Assembly (NCBI GenBank): GCA_002483085.1
Contig: DLHF01000046.1
Span: 1-64,000, forward strand
Origin: Ignavibacteria bacterium UBA7675
GTDB lineage: Bacteria; Bacteroidota; Ignavibacteria; Kapaibacteriales; UB7675
DNA length: 64,000 nucleotides
Reading direction: 5' to 3'
Of the stretch, positions 54,218-63,611 are shown one piece after another. Position 1 is the first letter of the stretch. Each line of letters opens with the position of its first letter. Made by a program: the position numbers and the translations under genes. The notes under the pieces were generated by a model. It had not been told where the DNA came from and searched no databases. It saw only the letters and a program-made list of their open reading frames with translations.

Positions 54218-57200
54218 TCAATCGAGAATGATCATTTTCCGCTGGAGTTCAAATGTCTGGCCGGTGCGCACCAGTACCGCTTTGAGCCTATAGATATACG
54301 CACCTGCGGGAACAGATACACCTCCCCGCTTCCACTCTACTTCGTGTGTACCTTCTGCAAGATTGCGTGCGAGCACCGAAGCAATACGCTCACCTGCAAG
54401 ATTGTATATTTCCAGCTCCACCCGCGACTCGGCAAACAGATCGAACTTAAACATCGTGCGCTGGTCGAACGGGTTCGGATAGTTCTGGTACAATCTAAAC
54501 GGCAGGTCGGCCACAGGTTTATAGCCGACTGATGATACAGGCAGCAGGCTTGTCGCTTCTTCGCTGATAATATTCAGCTCGTTCAGCCCTATCACATACG
54601 CTCCCACTTCTGTCACCGATAGGAGATCATCCATCCTATTGCCGTTATCTGTGATACGCAGTTCATCGCCTCCTACAGAAGCACCGTTGGCGAGCGAAAA
54701 GCTCACTGCACCGGGCCACAGCAGCCGGAAACTCGGATCATCAGTATTATCATCAACAGCATGTCCACCGCCATTTGGCCAGTTGTTCACTCTACCAATG
54801 AACGAGGTCAGCCCTCCTGTTCCGTACACAAAATTCCCATTGTTATACACTTCTACTCTGTAGTCCTGCACACCAAGCCGCGAGAGATCGGCAAAAATAT
54901 CGGCGTCGCTGGTAGTGCGCTGCAACCAGACCGAACCCGTTTCCCCCGGACCCGATATAAAATTGCCATGTGCAGACACAGCCAGATGCGTACCATACGG
55001 TACATCGCTGATATCTGTCGCTGTCCAAGTGAGATCATAGCCTTTGAGCTCAGGAACTTCGGCCCGCACACCCACAGCCGAACGATCTGTAAAAGCACGT
55101 GCGGTCAGCGTCTGCCCGTCGTCTTTCCACTCTAAAACAGGATTTCCCATAGCTCTGAACGGGCGTTCAAATACGCCACCAGCTTCGCCTGTCAGAGCAA
55201 ATTCTGTGGGTCCGTCGGCCAGTATTTCCACGTTTTCTATATAGTCGGCCAGTGTAGCCTGTGTGCCAGCTCGCACTACGATTCTGTCGCCTGCTACCAT
55301 CGTAGCGGCTGTGGAGCTCAGTATTTCAATATCGGTCTTATCGGCAAAGCTCACCTCGGCATACACATCGCCGTCGGCCTGCCTGTACGGTGTTACTCGA
55401 ATACCTTTGAGCGGCGGCCACGCATTGGCAAAGGTGACAGAAGCTGTTGCAGTTGTAAGCACAATACTGTCGACGCCCATAAGCACGCCATCGTTGTACA
55501 CTTCCACTGTAAGAGTTGTTGTTGTGGTGTGCTGAAAAGCTACAGACAATCGCGCGTGATCGCTTTCATCTTCAATACGCAGCGTGGCTATTGTCACTGG
55601 TGCAGTACCGCCCACACTTCCCTGTGCAGTAAACGAAATGCTCTGGCCGTCCAGCAGGTCGTCCGGAAGAAATTCTTCCAGTGTTCCGCGCCAGAAGTCA
55701 GCCCTGCCAAGCCATGCCATGATACCATCGTCGCCTCCACCGTCGATATGCGACACAGCAAGTCGCGTAGGTGTAGAGCGCAGGTGCACATATCCTAACC
55801 CTGTGTGTGCTATACCATCGAATACAGCATGAACAGGCGGGCGAGCCTTACCGCGACCATCTATGGCAATAATGCGTACACCGCCAAGCTCTTGGTATTC
55901 GCTCTGCCCTTCGCGACCACGCACATACACATTAACAGCCATGGTATCGGGCGCATTGGGCGCCATAGGCTCAAGCGACACCACAACAGTTTTCGGGCAT
56001 TCGTTCGCCCTCATTACAAAATCCTTTTCGGTTATAGTAAGCTCCCAGCCCTGTGCGGCTATCTGTGCGGCTGTTGGATCGGTGACAATCTCCATATTGA
56101 GGTTTTTGCCCGTGGGGTTGACCACTGTCATGGGAAAAGGCGCAGGCGAATTCGATTGTTTGATATTGACATTATGCTGTGCACAGTTATTGCCGTGGTT
56201 GGTATCGTTCGGGTAAATAATAAAAGCTTTAAGGCATGCGTGCACTACCGGCGGCGTATCGAACTCAGCCTGCGGTGTCCACGGAACCGTGAACTCATAG
56301 GTATCGCCAGCGTTAATTTGGGGGATATTCTCCAAAGCAATATCGTACTCGGCATTCGAGTTGCTAAAGTTGTAAATCCCTACACGCACTTTTACATTAT
56401 AAGCCGTAGAAGTACCGGAGTTATGAACTTTTACTTTGATATTGTTTGCAGTTCCTTCCACAATGACAGGGTCTACCGGTTCGAGGCTCGCTGATGTCCA
56501 CCAATCAGGATTGCCCGGCTGGTTGCAGTATTCGTCGAACTGCACATCGGTTTGCACAGAGCCAAGCAGGGTGTCTATTGCGTGATAGGCATCGATAATC
56601 CCATGCCCAAAAGTATCATCCCAGCCGGCGGTGCCTTTATCTTCGGCAGTAAGCTGAATAAGCTCGCCTACCGACAGCGGATCCATATTCGGCTTAGCCT
56701 GCAAAATCAGGGCTGCGAGCCCGGCTACCTGTGGCGCTGCCAACGATGTACCGCTTACGCTGAGATAGCCATTGGTTGTATTAGATTCGGCTGCATAAAT
56801 GTTCGTGCCGTATGCCGTTACTTCCGGTTTGTCCTCATCAACAGTAATAGCATCGCCGTCGCTCAGGCGAGGACCCCGGCGCGAAGCAGAGTTGATAATA
56901 TCATTGGTGCGGTCTACATCCCCTAAGTCGTTGGCGGCGGCGACTGTCAGTACAAGGTCGCCAGCTCCCGGCCCGTTGATCTCGTGCAAAGGGTCGCCAG
57001 AGCTCCGTCGATTGCCCATCACACCTACGACTACAATACCTTCGCGCACCATACGGTTGGCCATTTGCGAAAGGCCATCGGTGCCATTGGAGTTGCCGTC
57101 GTTCCGGTAGCCGAAGCTCATATTGGCAACGTGGATATTCCAGTCGTGCTTCTTCTGAATGACTTTTTCTATGCCAAAGTACATAGATTCCCAATAGTCT

Positions 57201-57955
57201 ATAGAGAAAGCACCGCTCCACACCTTGATGTCTATCAGCCCGGCCTGCGGCGCTACTCCGCGAAATGTTCCATCGCTTTTTGCTATTCCAAGAGCAATAG
57301 AGGCTACGCCTGTGCCGTGCTCATCGTCGTCGTCTGGGTCGGTTTCTGTTCTGAAGACGGCATCATAACCATGCTTGAACTTCCAGCCCGGCAGGCTTTC
57401 GTGTCCGCCCGGGCTACCATCTGCCGGACCATTATCCACACCTGAGTCGATAATAGCGATATTGATACCCGTACCATCAATGCCCGGGTACATATCTTCC
57501 AGATTGGCTCCTGCATAGGTAGCACTCGTTGTAATTTTAGCAGCGGCTTGGCTGGTGTGAATCTCTGGCACAATGGGGCGCGCCATTTCCACCATAGCAA
57601 CGCGTTCGTCGCTCCCAAGTGCAAGAGCAGTTTCCACACGTACATTGCGGAAGGTCATCAGCGAAAGGTACGCGCTGCGAAAGCTCGGTTCGCCCATGCC
57701 CATCTTCTGAAAGCGTGCAAAGTCTTCGTTGTCGCCACAGGAGTTCAGGCACAGAATAATATCAACGCGCTCATCGGGCTTCATCTTCTCGATGGCGTCG
57801 TCCACAAAATTTTTATTGCGATCAAAATTAGACACGTAGTTTTTAGGTATCCATTCCAAGGGCGTATAGCACTCCTGAGCTGCTGCATACGGCACCGAGG
57901 CTATCAGCGCTATGACTGCCAATGAGAGAGCGCGTTTTACAACACTGTGTATCAT
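54218..57955 (-). CDS. very large secreted subtilisin-like (S8) protease with sorting domain
   Basis: 1245 aa from ATG 57955 (signal LSLAVIALIASVPYAAAQ). The catalytic domain is at about 150-490: aspartate in INIAIIDSGVD, histidine in DEHGTGVASIAL, oxyanion-hole asparagine in VVGVMGNRRSSG, and serine in VSGTSLAAPQVAG. Next is a CARDB-like segment (KVKVHNSGTSTAYNVKV), then several beta-rich repeats with no clear family. The C-terminus is a typical type IX sorting domain (RLYQNYPNPFDQRTMFKFD, AGAYIYRLKAVLV). All triad residues are present, so it should be active outside the cell. Its size and the sorting domain fit an exported surface peptidase. Confidence 0.93.
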   Translation of the reverse strand: MIHSVVKRALSLAVIALIASVPYAAAQECYTPLEWIPKNYVSNFDRNKNFVDDAIEKMKPDERVDIILCLNSCGDNEDFARFQKMGMGEPSFRSAYLSLMTFRNVRVETALALGSDERVAMVEMARPIVPEIHTSQAAAKITTSATYAGANLEDMYPGIDGTGINIAIIDSGVDNGPADGSPGGHESLPGWKFKHGYDAVFRTETDPDDDDEHGTGVASIALGIAKSDGTFRGVAPQAGLIDIKVWSGAFSIDYWESMYFGIEKVIQKKHDWNIHVANMSFGYRNDGNSNGTDGLSQMANRMVREGIVVVGVMGNRRSSGDPLHEINGPGAGDLVLTVAAANDLGDVDRTNDIINSASRRGPRLSDGDAITVDEDKPEVTAYGTNIYAAESNTTNGYLSVSGTSLAAPQVAGLAALILQAKPNMDPLSVGELIQLTAEDKGTAGWDDTFGHGIIDAYHAIDTLLGSVQTDVQFDEYCNQPGNPDWWTSASLEPVDPVIVEGTANNIKVKVHNSGTSTAYNVKVRVGIYNFSNSNAEYDIALENIPQINAGDTYEFTVPWTPQAEFDTPPVVHACLKAFIIYPNDTNHGNNCAQHNVNIKQSNSPAPFPMTVVNPTGKNLNMEIVTDPTAAQIAAQGWELTITEKDFVMRANECPKTVVVSLEPMAPNAPDTMAVNVYVRGREGQSEYQELGGVRIIAIDGRGKARPPVHAVFDGIAHTGLGYVHLRSTPTRLAVSHIDGGGDDGIMAWLGRADFWRGTLEEFLPDDLLDGQSISFTAQGSVGGTAPVTIATLRIEDESDHARLSVAFQHTTTTTLTVEVYNDGVLMGVDSIVLTTATASVTFANAWPPLKGIRVTPYRQADGDVYAEVSFADKTDIEILSSTAATMVAGDRIVVRAGTQATLADYIENVEILADGPTEFALTGEAGGVFERPFRAMGNPVLEWKDDGQTLTARAFTDRSAVGVRAEVPELKGYDLTWTATDISDVPYGTHLAVSAHGNFISGPGETGSVWLQRTTSDADIFADLSRLGVQDYRVEVYNNGNFVYGTGGLTSFIGRVNNWPNGGGHAVDDNTDDPSFRLLWPGAVSFSLANGASVGGDELRITDNGNRMDDLLSVTEVGAYVIGLNELNIISEEATSLLPVSSVGYKPVADLPFRLYQNYPNPFDQRTMFKFDLFAESRVELEIYNLAGERIASVLARNLAEGTHEVEWKRGGVSVPAGAYIYRLKAVLVRTGQTFELQRKMIILD

Positions 57956-58120
57956 AGGATGTTTTATATGTGTAAGTGAAAAATGTAGCAGGTACGGCCT
58001 GCATATTCCGGTAAGGATAGGCACGGTCGCGGGCGCCGAGCGCATCGCCTATGTAGTTGTACCACAAGAGCGATGTGCAGACAATCTTGCGATCCCCCTA
58101 CTACTGCGATGAAGCCTGCA

Positions 58121-58187
58121 CGGCCACGCGGCGGTTATGCAGCGCGGTGCGGAGGCGCAACGCTGGAGCGGAGACCGAAGCGCAATC
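58121..58187 (-). repeat. intergenic element, copy 12 (B module only, inverted)
   Basis: On the minus strand: TTGCGCTTCGGTCTCCGCTC, CTCCGCACCGCGCTGCAT, CCGCCGCGTGG. GGCACGGTCGCGGGCG at 58019-58034 could be a decayed A module on the expected side. Confidence 0.82.
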
Positions 58188-58202
58188 AGGCAAAACGATG
58201 TA

Positions 58203-58439
58203 TCATGTTGGATCGAGCGCCATACTATCATCAGCAGCCATTAGCTGCCCGTTGTTGGCAACAATTGGTACGGCACACTCCGAGTCGAGATTGATGTTTT
58301 CGCTACTACTACTACCCGTGGCAGTTGCAGGTATTTCTGCCCCGAGCGCAAAGGCACTCATGGTAGCGGCTATGAGCAATGGCCGCGACCACGAAACGCC
58401 AAAAGAGCAATACTTCCTTGTAGGAACTATGTTGTCCAT
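58203..58439 (-). CDS. small secreted peptide, unknown
   Basis: 78 aa from ATG 58439, with GGGAG 6 nt upstream as strong support. A hydrophobic stretch (RPLLIAATMSAFALGAEIPA) gives a signal-peptide-like or membrane segment. The exported tail is short and polar (TGSSSSENINLDSECA, ADDSMALDPT) with a single cysteine. I recognise no family. It is transcribed towards the subtilase, separated from it by element copy 12. Confidence 0.55.
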   Translation of the reverse strand: MDNIVPTRKYCSFGVSWSRPLLIAATMSAFALGAEIPATATGSSSSENINLDSECAVPIVANNGQLMAADDSMALDPT

Positions 58440-58721
58440 ACATTCTCCCTGAAATTGCAGGCAATGCACAGCCTTCCCATCCCGGCACACAGGATGAGCG
58501 CAGAGCAATCGCCCCAAAGTAAAAAATGGTTATACTATCGCATACGAATAAGGGAAGCTGTACCCCGCGTAGCCTTCTCCAATCCAGAACCATGCGCACT
58601 GCGAAACTACCTTGTAGACGGCAGGCAATCAATCGGTGTTTGTCTGATTTTGTCCTACGCAATCACCTGAGAGCAGGGCTTTTGGCCATATACTCTGTGC
58701 CCTGTGCCAGCTATTCGCAAT

Positions 58722-58761
58722 AAAAAAGGCATGGTGGCTTCCCCTTACAATGCCACCATAC
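58722..58761 (-). terminator. terminator-like hairpin, minus strand
   Basis: ATGGTGGC / GCCACCAT stem with GCC-TTTTTT after it on the minus strand. No upstream minus-strand gene is obvious, so it may end an unannotated transcript. Confidence 0.6.
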
Positions 58762-58790
58762 CTTATATGTACTCCCCTTATATGTTCCGT
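58758..58790 (+). repeat. 15-bp duplication
   Basis: CCTTATATGTACTCC is followed directly by CCTTATATGTTCCGT. Confidence 0.55.
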
Positions 58791-58804
58791 CAGCGAACAT
58801 TTTT
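58783..58804 (+). terminator. terminator-like hairpin, plus strand
   Basis: TGTTC / GAACA stem around a 7-nt loop, followed by TTTTT. The stem is short and no plus-strand gene precedes it. Confidence 0.4.
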
Positions 58805-58826
58805 CTACAGGCAGATCATTCCTGCC

Positions 58827-58865
58827 TAAAAACCTTTTATGCACCTAAAAAACTTCTTATGCACC
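58827..58865 (+). repeat. 19/20-bp tandem duplication
   Basis: TAAAAACCTTTTATGCACC is followed by TAAAAAACTTCTTATGCACC. Confidence 0.65.
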
Positions 58866-58926
58866 TGCTTTCCCCTTGCATTTACTGCAAAGAAGTCGAA
58901 AGAGCATACTGGATACAAGGATGAAT

Positions 58927-58984
58927 GAGTATCTGGCGGCTTTCAGTGAGTATCTGGCGGCTTTCAGTGAGTATCTGGCGGCTT
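58927..58984 (+). repeat. 21-bp tandem repeat, 2.8 units
   Basis: Exact 21-bp units at 58927-58947 and 58948-58968 beginning GAGTATCTGGCGG, and a partial third to 58984. The unit length keeps one frame open in each strand, which creates apparent EYLAAFS/KAARYSL peptides. Confidence 0.92.
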
Positions 58985-59499
58985 CTATGTGCACTTCTGC
59001 CAGTGCAATTCCTGTCGCTATGCGCGTTTGCCCCGGTAGAGAAGGGCATATCGGAAACTGTTTGCAGACCGAAACAGCATACAACGCAGCCGGAACTATG
59101 GAGGAAATCTCCATATCTCTACTGGCACTGATAATTTCCCTGTGTTTTCTCTAAAGTAAAAGTTCTCCCGTTCGATACTATGCAAACCGGTGTCAAAATT
59201 ATGTTTCTGCGCAGAACTTTATACAATGGCTCTTCAAGGGATTGAAAAGAGCTCCACAAAAGCAGAAAACTGATAGTAGCTTAATCAGTCAGCAAACAGC
59301 AATCATAGAACTACGGACAAGTACCATACAACAGATTTATGATTGGGTGCGATTGTACACGATCTGTACAGACAATCTCTTGTATGTGTAGCTCTTGCCC
59401 TTCTCATCCGCATCTACGGCCATACTCTTCAATATTGGTGGCAACAGCTATGCGTATTCTCCATTATCCTTCTAAAGATTTTCCCAAAGGTACATTGTT

Positions 59500-61326
59500 A
59501 TGAAGCAGTGGTTTCTGAACCTGAACATTGGCAAGCGTCTCACTGTGGCATTCAGTGGCATCCTTGTCCTGCTATTGATTACCGGCGTTACAGGCTTTAT
59601 CAGTATGAGGGCGGTCGACCCTCTGTTGCAGGCGACCTACGATAAGTGTATTATTCCCCTGCTTGAGCTCGACGATATAGCGCGCAACTGGTACCGCATA
59701 CGCGTTGATATTCTCAAGGCTATTACAACGTCGGACCCCGCTGAACAGCAGGCCATGTTCGCGAAAGCCTCCCCCCTATTAGACTCGATCAACGCGAATT
59801 TTGCACGCTACGAACCAACAATCCTGACTGAAACTGAGCGAAAAGCAGCAAATAGCTACAAGGAACATCAGGCTCTCTACCTCGCTACACGAGCAAAGGT
59901 CGTTTCGTTGCTAAGCGAAGATCGGAGAGACGAAGCAAGAGAAGTAGCCGAAACCGAAGGCCGCGACAACTTTTACCTCGTGATTAACAGCCTGGACGAG
60001 CTTCTGAAAATTCAGGCTCTAAACGCTGCAGAGCTGCATCGCGAGTCGGAAGCGACAGTAGACACCGCATCGATACTCATAGGCAGTCTGCTTGTATTCT
60101 CCATGCTCTTTGGGATGTGGCTGGCGCGCTTTATTGGGAGGTCTATCAGCCGCCCGGTGGTGCAATTGGAACAGGCAGCGCAGGCAATTGCTGCGGGAGA
60201 TCTCGATACTTCTGTATCAATAGAAAATAAGGACGAATTAGGCAACCTCGCCTCGTCGTTCAATAGTATGGTAGGCTCTATTCGCAGCGGTGTAGAAGAC
60301 GTGCGGCGCAAAAGCGAAGAGGCAGAAGCAGCTTCGCAGGAAGCACAATCCGCACTTGAAACTATTACTCACCTGTCTGCTGAAGTCCGGCAAGTAGCCG
60401 AACAAGTAGCGCTCCACACTACAGGCATTAGCTCCAGTGTCGAGCAGATGGCTGCGAGTGTACAGGAACAGGCGTCGCAAACAAGCGAAGTCGCGGCAGC
60501 AAGCGAGGAAATGGCGTACACTATCGCCGAAACAACAAAAAGTATCACCACGACAGCTCACTCCTCCAACCAAGCCAGCAGTGCGGCAAAAGAAGGAATA
60601 CACGCGGTGCAAACTACGCAGCAGAGCATGGCGAAAATTGTGAGTGTCACAAAAGTAAGCAGTGAAAAAATCGAGATGCTGAGCAATAAGGTAGAAGAAG
60701 TTGGCAATATTACCCAAGTGATCAACGAGATTGCCGACCAAACCAACCTCCTGGCTCTGAATGCAGCTATCGAAGCAGCGCGAGCGGGAGAACACGGGCG
60801 CGGCTTTGCAGTGGTAGCCGACGAAGTAAGGAAACTGGCAGAGCGCACTGCACGCGCTACCAAAGAAATAGCCAGCGTACTTAGGTCGATACAAGATGAA
60901 ACCATCGGAGCTCGGGAGTCCATGGACGAAGCAGCCGAAGTGGTAAGCCACGAGCTCGTCATTACAGAAACATTGGCGTCGACATTCGACCGCATTTCTG
61001 CGGAAACTATCAATGTAACAACGCTTATCAATCAGATTGCCGCTGCCAGCGAAGAACAGTCCACAACAATGAGCGAGGTAAGTAGGACAATCGAGGGCAT
61101 GCACACAGTATCAGAGCAAACGGCCATAGGAATACAGCAAATCGCAGGCGCAACATCGCAGCTCAACGAGCTGACGTTTGCGCTACAGCAGCTTGTGGAG
61201 CAGTTCGCACAGGGTGATTCGCAGGAACAAGCCAGCACTTCGCAGCACGGCTCCCGCCAGCTCCAGCACCAGAGAGCGCCTCATCATGCTACACAGCCCA
61301 AGCACCAGCCGAGACGAACGGTATAG
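59500..61326 (+). CDS. methyl-accepting chemotaxis protein
   Basis: 608 aa. Membrane helix 1 is at about 15-35 (LTVAFSGILVLLLITGVTGF). The periplasmic part (about 40-190) has a four-helix-bundle MCP sensor pattern (LLELDDIARNWYRIRVDIL). Helix 2 is about 190-212 (ILIGSLLVFSMLFGMWLARF), followed by HAMP (about 213-265: QLEQAAQAIAAGDLD). The cytoplasmic signalling tip reads EIADQTNLLALNAAIEAARA and GRGFAVVADEVRKLAERT. It ends in a basic, histidine/glutamine-rich tail (LQHQRAPHHATQPKHQ) without an EEWEF-type CheR anchor. It lets the cell bias motility or another CheA pathway; no che gene is in the window. It has its own terminator. Confidence 0.96.
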   Translation: MKQWFLNLNIGKRLTVAFSGILVLLLITGVTGFISMRAVDPLLQATYDKCIIPLLELDDIARNWYRIRVDILKAITTSDPAEQQAMFAKASPLLDSINANFARYEPTILTETERKAANSYKEHQALYLATRAKVVSLLSEDRRDEAREVAETEGRDNFYLVINSLDELLKIQALNAAELHRESEATVDTASILIGSLLVFSMLFGMWLARFIGRSISRPVVQLEQAAQAIAAGDLDTSVSIENKDELGNLASSFNSMVGSIRSGVEDVRRKSEEAEAASQEAQSALETITHLSAEVRQVAEQVALHTTGISSSVEQMAASVQEQASQTSEVAAASEEMAYTIAETTKSITTTAHSSNQASSAAKEGIHAVQTTQQSMAKIVSVTKVSSEKIEMLSNKVEEVGNITQVINEIADQTNLLALNAAIEAARAGEHGRGFAVVADEVRKLAERTARATKEIASVLRSIQDETIGARESMDEAAEVVSHELVITETLASTFDRISAETINVTTLINQIAAASEEQSTTMSEVSRTIEGMHTVSEQTAIGIQQIAGATSQLNELTFALQQLVEQFAQGDSQEQASTSQHGSRQLQHQRAPHHATQPKHQPRRTV

Positions 61327-61373
61327 CTCCAACAAGCAAATAGCTCACAGAGAAAAATACAACACTCCGTATC

Positions 61374-61410
61374 AAAAAAGCCGAGTCTTCATATGAAGGC
61401 TCGGCTTTTG
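61374..61410 (+). terminator. terminator after the chemotaxis receptor
   Basis: AAAAGCCGAG ... CTCGGCTTTT with an internal TTC/GAA pairing, 48 bp after the stop. Symmetric, so it could also serve the convergent nadD transcript. Confidence 0.9.
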
Positions 61411-61479
61411 CGTGCATAGCTTTTACAGCGAGGAAATACCGCAACAACAACGACAGTGCGCTTTCCAGGCTCCTCGCTC

Positions 61480-62100
61480 CTATTCTTTTGCGTACAGCTT
61501 GTGCTCATAGATATACTGCTCGATCTTCCACGGCACCACAAATTTAATCGACCTGCCGCCTGCCACCCGGCTGCGGATATCCGTAGAAGAAAATGCCATC
61601 AGCGGAGCGTCAATCCAGAGCGGTGCGCCCTTTTCATCCGAAAGCGTAAAGGAAATCACATGCTCTACTTCGTGCGGAATCGTATGCGGGCGCCGCGCAA
61701 TGCACAACTGTACCTGTGCTATAATTTCTTGCCAATCCTTCCACTTCGTAAATGCCGTTGCCTGATCGCTGCCTATAAGCAGAAATAAGTCGGCATCTGG
61801 AAACATATTGCGGAAATAGCGAATGGTATCAATCGTGTACGACACGCCACCGCGCTCGATCTCCACAGTATCCACCTGAAACTGCGGGTAGTATTCTAAT
61901 GCCAGCCGCAGCATTGTGGTGCGATGCTCTGCCGAGGCAACATCGGTGCCGTCTTCTTCGAGCTTGAACGGCGACCGAAACGCCGGTATCAGGAATGTCT
62001 TATCTAATTGCATTTGCTCTGCAAACCTGTCGGCAATGATCAAGTGTGCAATATGAACGGGATTATAGCTACCGCCGATAATGCCTATACGCTGTTTCAT
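61480..62100 (-). CDS. nadD: nicotinate-nucleotide adenylyltransferase
   Basis: 206 aa. It adenylates nicotinic acid mononucleotide in NAD synthesis. The nucleotidyltransferase motif GGSYNPVHIAHL is at 9-20 (H-x-x-H-type), then PFKLEEDGTDVASAEHR, YTIDTIRYFRNMFP, LLIGSDQATAFTKW and the C-terminal ISSTDIRSR-equivalent FSSTDIRSR. Length is normal. nuoF lies upstream on the same strand but with a terminator and an element between, so nadD likely has its own promoter. Confidence 0.96.
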   Translation of the reverse strand: MKQRIGIIGGSYNPVHIAHLIIADRFAEQMQLDKTFLIPAFRSPFKLEEDGTDVASAEHRTTMLRLALEYYPQFQVDTVEIERGGVSYTIDTIRYFRNMFPDADLFLLIGSDQATAFTKWKDWQEIIAQVQLCIARRPHTIPHEVEHVISFTLSDEKGAPLWIDAPLMAFSSTDIRSRVAGGRSIKFVVPWKIEQYIYEHKLYAKE

Positions 62101-62127
62101 ATGTCGTTTTGTAGGTTATGGGAGCAT

Positions 62128-62186
62128 GGGCACGGGCGTCGTTGCCCGCCCTTCTGTCGCTGTCGCCGGTCGCACAACTGCTCGTG
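62128..62186 (-). repeat. intergenic element, copy 13 (A module only, inverted)
   Basis: On the minus strand: GTGCGACCGGCGACAGCGAC, insert AGAAGGGCGGGCAAC, GACGCCCGTGCCC. It lies 28 bp before the nadD start, so it would be in or next to the nadD promoter. Confidence 0.85.
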
Positions 62187-62222
62187 TTTTTCGCCCACCT
62201 GCCGCCTGTTTCAGCTTGTAAT

Positions 62223-62253
62223 AAAAAAGCCGTGCGGTGAAACCGACACGGCT
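62223..62253 (-). terminator. terminator of nuoF
   Basis: AGCCGTG / CACGGCT with an inner CGGTTTCACCG, then TTTTTT on the minus strand, 27 bp past the nuoF stop. Confidence 0.88.
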
Positions 62254-62279
62254 ATACCATACACGCAGAATGCGCGTGG

Positions 62280-63611
62280 TTAATTGTTCTGGACTTCTAA
62301 TGTAGGAGCCTGGTTACGCATACCGTGCACAACATTCAGCGGGATAAAGTTGCGGCGCGGCTTTACGCGCTTCTCAAACTCATCGCGGAACTGCACAATA
62401 AAGCCGCGCACCGGCCATGCAGCCGCATCGCCAAGAGCGCAAATAGTATTGCCCTCGATCTGCGAAGCCACATTCACAAGCAAGTCGAGGTCTTCGGTCG
62501 TACCATCACCGCGATGGATGCGCTTCAGGATTTTTTCCATCCATCCACATCCTTCGCGGCAGGGCGTACACTGCCCACAGGATTCGTGGTGGTAGAAGTG
62601 TGCAATACGCAAGAGCACTTTTACTAAATCGGTATCCTCGTCCATCACCATAATACCTGCGGTGCCAATATGCGTACCGATCTTCTTCAGCGATTCTTCG
62701 TCCATCGGCACATCGAGCTGGTCGCCGCGCAGTGGCGGCATCGAGCTTCCGCCCGGGATCACCGCTTTTACTTTTTTATTGCCGGGGACGCCACCGCAGA
62801 TGTCGTAAATAATTTCGCGCAGCGTAAGGCCCGTAGGCAATTCGTACACACCCGGCTTATTCACATGGCCGCTTACGCCATAGAGCAACGTACCGGGATG
62901 CCCCTGTGCGCCAATTTTACTGTACGCCTCGCCGCCCATACGGATAATAGCAGGCACAGTAGCGAGCGTTTCCACATTGTTGATAGTGGTAGGCATGCTC
63001 CACAATCCCTTCTGAGCCGGGAACGGAGGCTTCACACGCGGATAGCCCCGGTTGCCTTCGAGCGAGCTCATCAGCGATGTCTCTTCGCCGCACACATAAG
63101 CGCCTGCGCCCTTGTGCACGTAAATATCCATGCTGAAATCGGTGCCGAATGTTTCCTTCATTTTCGGGCCGATCAAGCCACGAGCATACGCTTGGTCGAT
63201 GGCATCCTGCTGAAGACGTACCCACTTGTGGTACTCGCCGCGAATGTAAATATAAGCGGCCTTTACTCCCATCGCATAGCCTGCAATCAAAATGCCTTCG
63301 ATATGCTGATGCGGGTTGTATTCAAAAATTTGCCGGTCTTTGAACGAACCGGGCTCAGACTCATCGCCGTTGACAGCCAAGTATTTCGGCTTGTCGGTTC
63401 CCTTAGGCATGAAGCTCCACTTCAGTCCCGTCGGAAAACACGCGCCGCCCCGCCCGCGAAGATTGGATTTTTTTACTTCATCGATCACCTGGTCAGGCGT
63501 CATCTTCAGCACTTTGCGTATCGACTCATATCCCTGGTTGGCTATGTAGACGTCGATGTCGTGAAGATTCGGAATATCGGGAAGGACTATGCGCGGGAAG
63601 GACTGTGCCAT
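62280..63611 (-). CDS. nuoF: NADH-quinone oxidoreductase subunit F (NADH/FMN/4Fe-4S)
   Basis: 443 aa. It oxidises NADH and passes electrons to FMN and the N3 cluster of complex I (cytoplasmic arm). NAD/FMN motifs: GRGGACFPTGLKWSF, NGDESEPGSFKDR, GAYVCGEETSLMSSLEG and YGVSGHVNKPG. The iron-sulphur ligands are in SCGQCTPCREGC plus the distal cysteine in ICALGDAAAWPV. A terminator follows and no nuoE or nuoG is visible in the window (388 bp remain upstream), so it may be the last gene of a nuo cluster or a split-off gene. A bifunctional hydrogenase- or formate-dehydrogenase-type diaphorase is less likely given the length. Confidence 0.94.
   Translation of the reverse strand: MAQSFPRIVLPDIPNLHDIDVYIANQGYESIRKVLKMTPDQVIDEVKKSNLRGRGGACFPTGLKWSFMPKGTDKPKYLAVNGDESEPGSFKDRQIFEYNPHQHIEGILIAGYAMGVKAAYIYIRGEYHKWVRLQQDAIDQAYARGLIGPKMKETFGTDFSMDIYVHKGAGAYVCGEETSLMSSLEGNRGYPRVKPPFPAQKGLWSMPTTINNVETLATVPAIIRMGGEAYSKIGAQGHPGTLLYGVSGHVNKPGVYELPTGLTLREIIYDICGGVPGNKKVKAVIPGGSSMPPLRGDQLDVPMDEESLKKIGTHIGTAGIMVMDEDTDLVKVLLRIAHFYHHESCGQCTPCREGCGWMEKILKRIHRGDGTTEDLDLLVNVASQIEGNTICALGDAAAWPVRGFIVQFRDEFEKRVKPRRNFIPLNVVHGMRNQAPTLEVQNN

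Larger units (their letters stand above)
58440..59499. other. gene-poor region of about 1 kb
   Basis: No convincing gene. It holds two facing terminator-like hairpins (58722-58761 minus; 58783-58804 plus) and three short tandem duplications (near 58760, 58827 and 58927). An 85-codon minus frame (58857-59114) reads KAARYSL repeats out of one duplication and lacks a ribosome site; I do not accept it as a gene. The promoter of the chemotaxis receptor should lie at the right end. Confidence 0.5.

Noticed and set aside
58857..59114. 85-aa minus-strand protein with KAARYSL repeats
   Set aside because: No ribosome site or family; the repeat comes from a 21-bp DNA duplication that keeps frames open on both strands.
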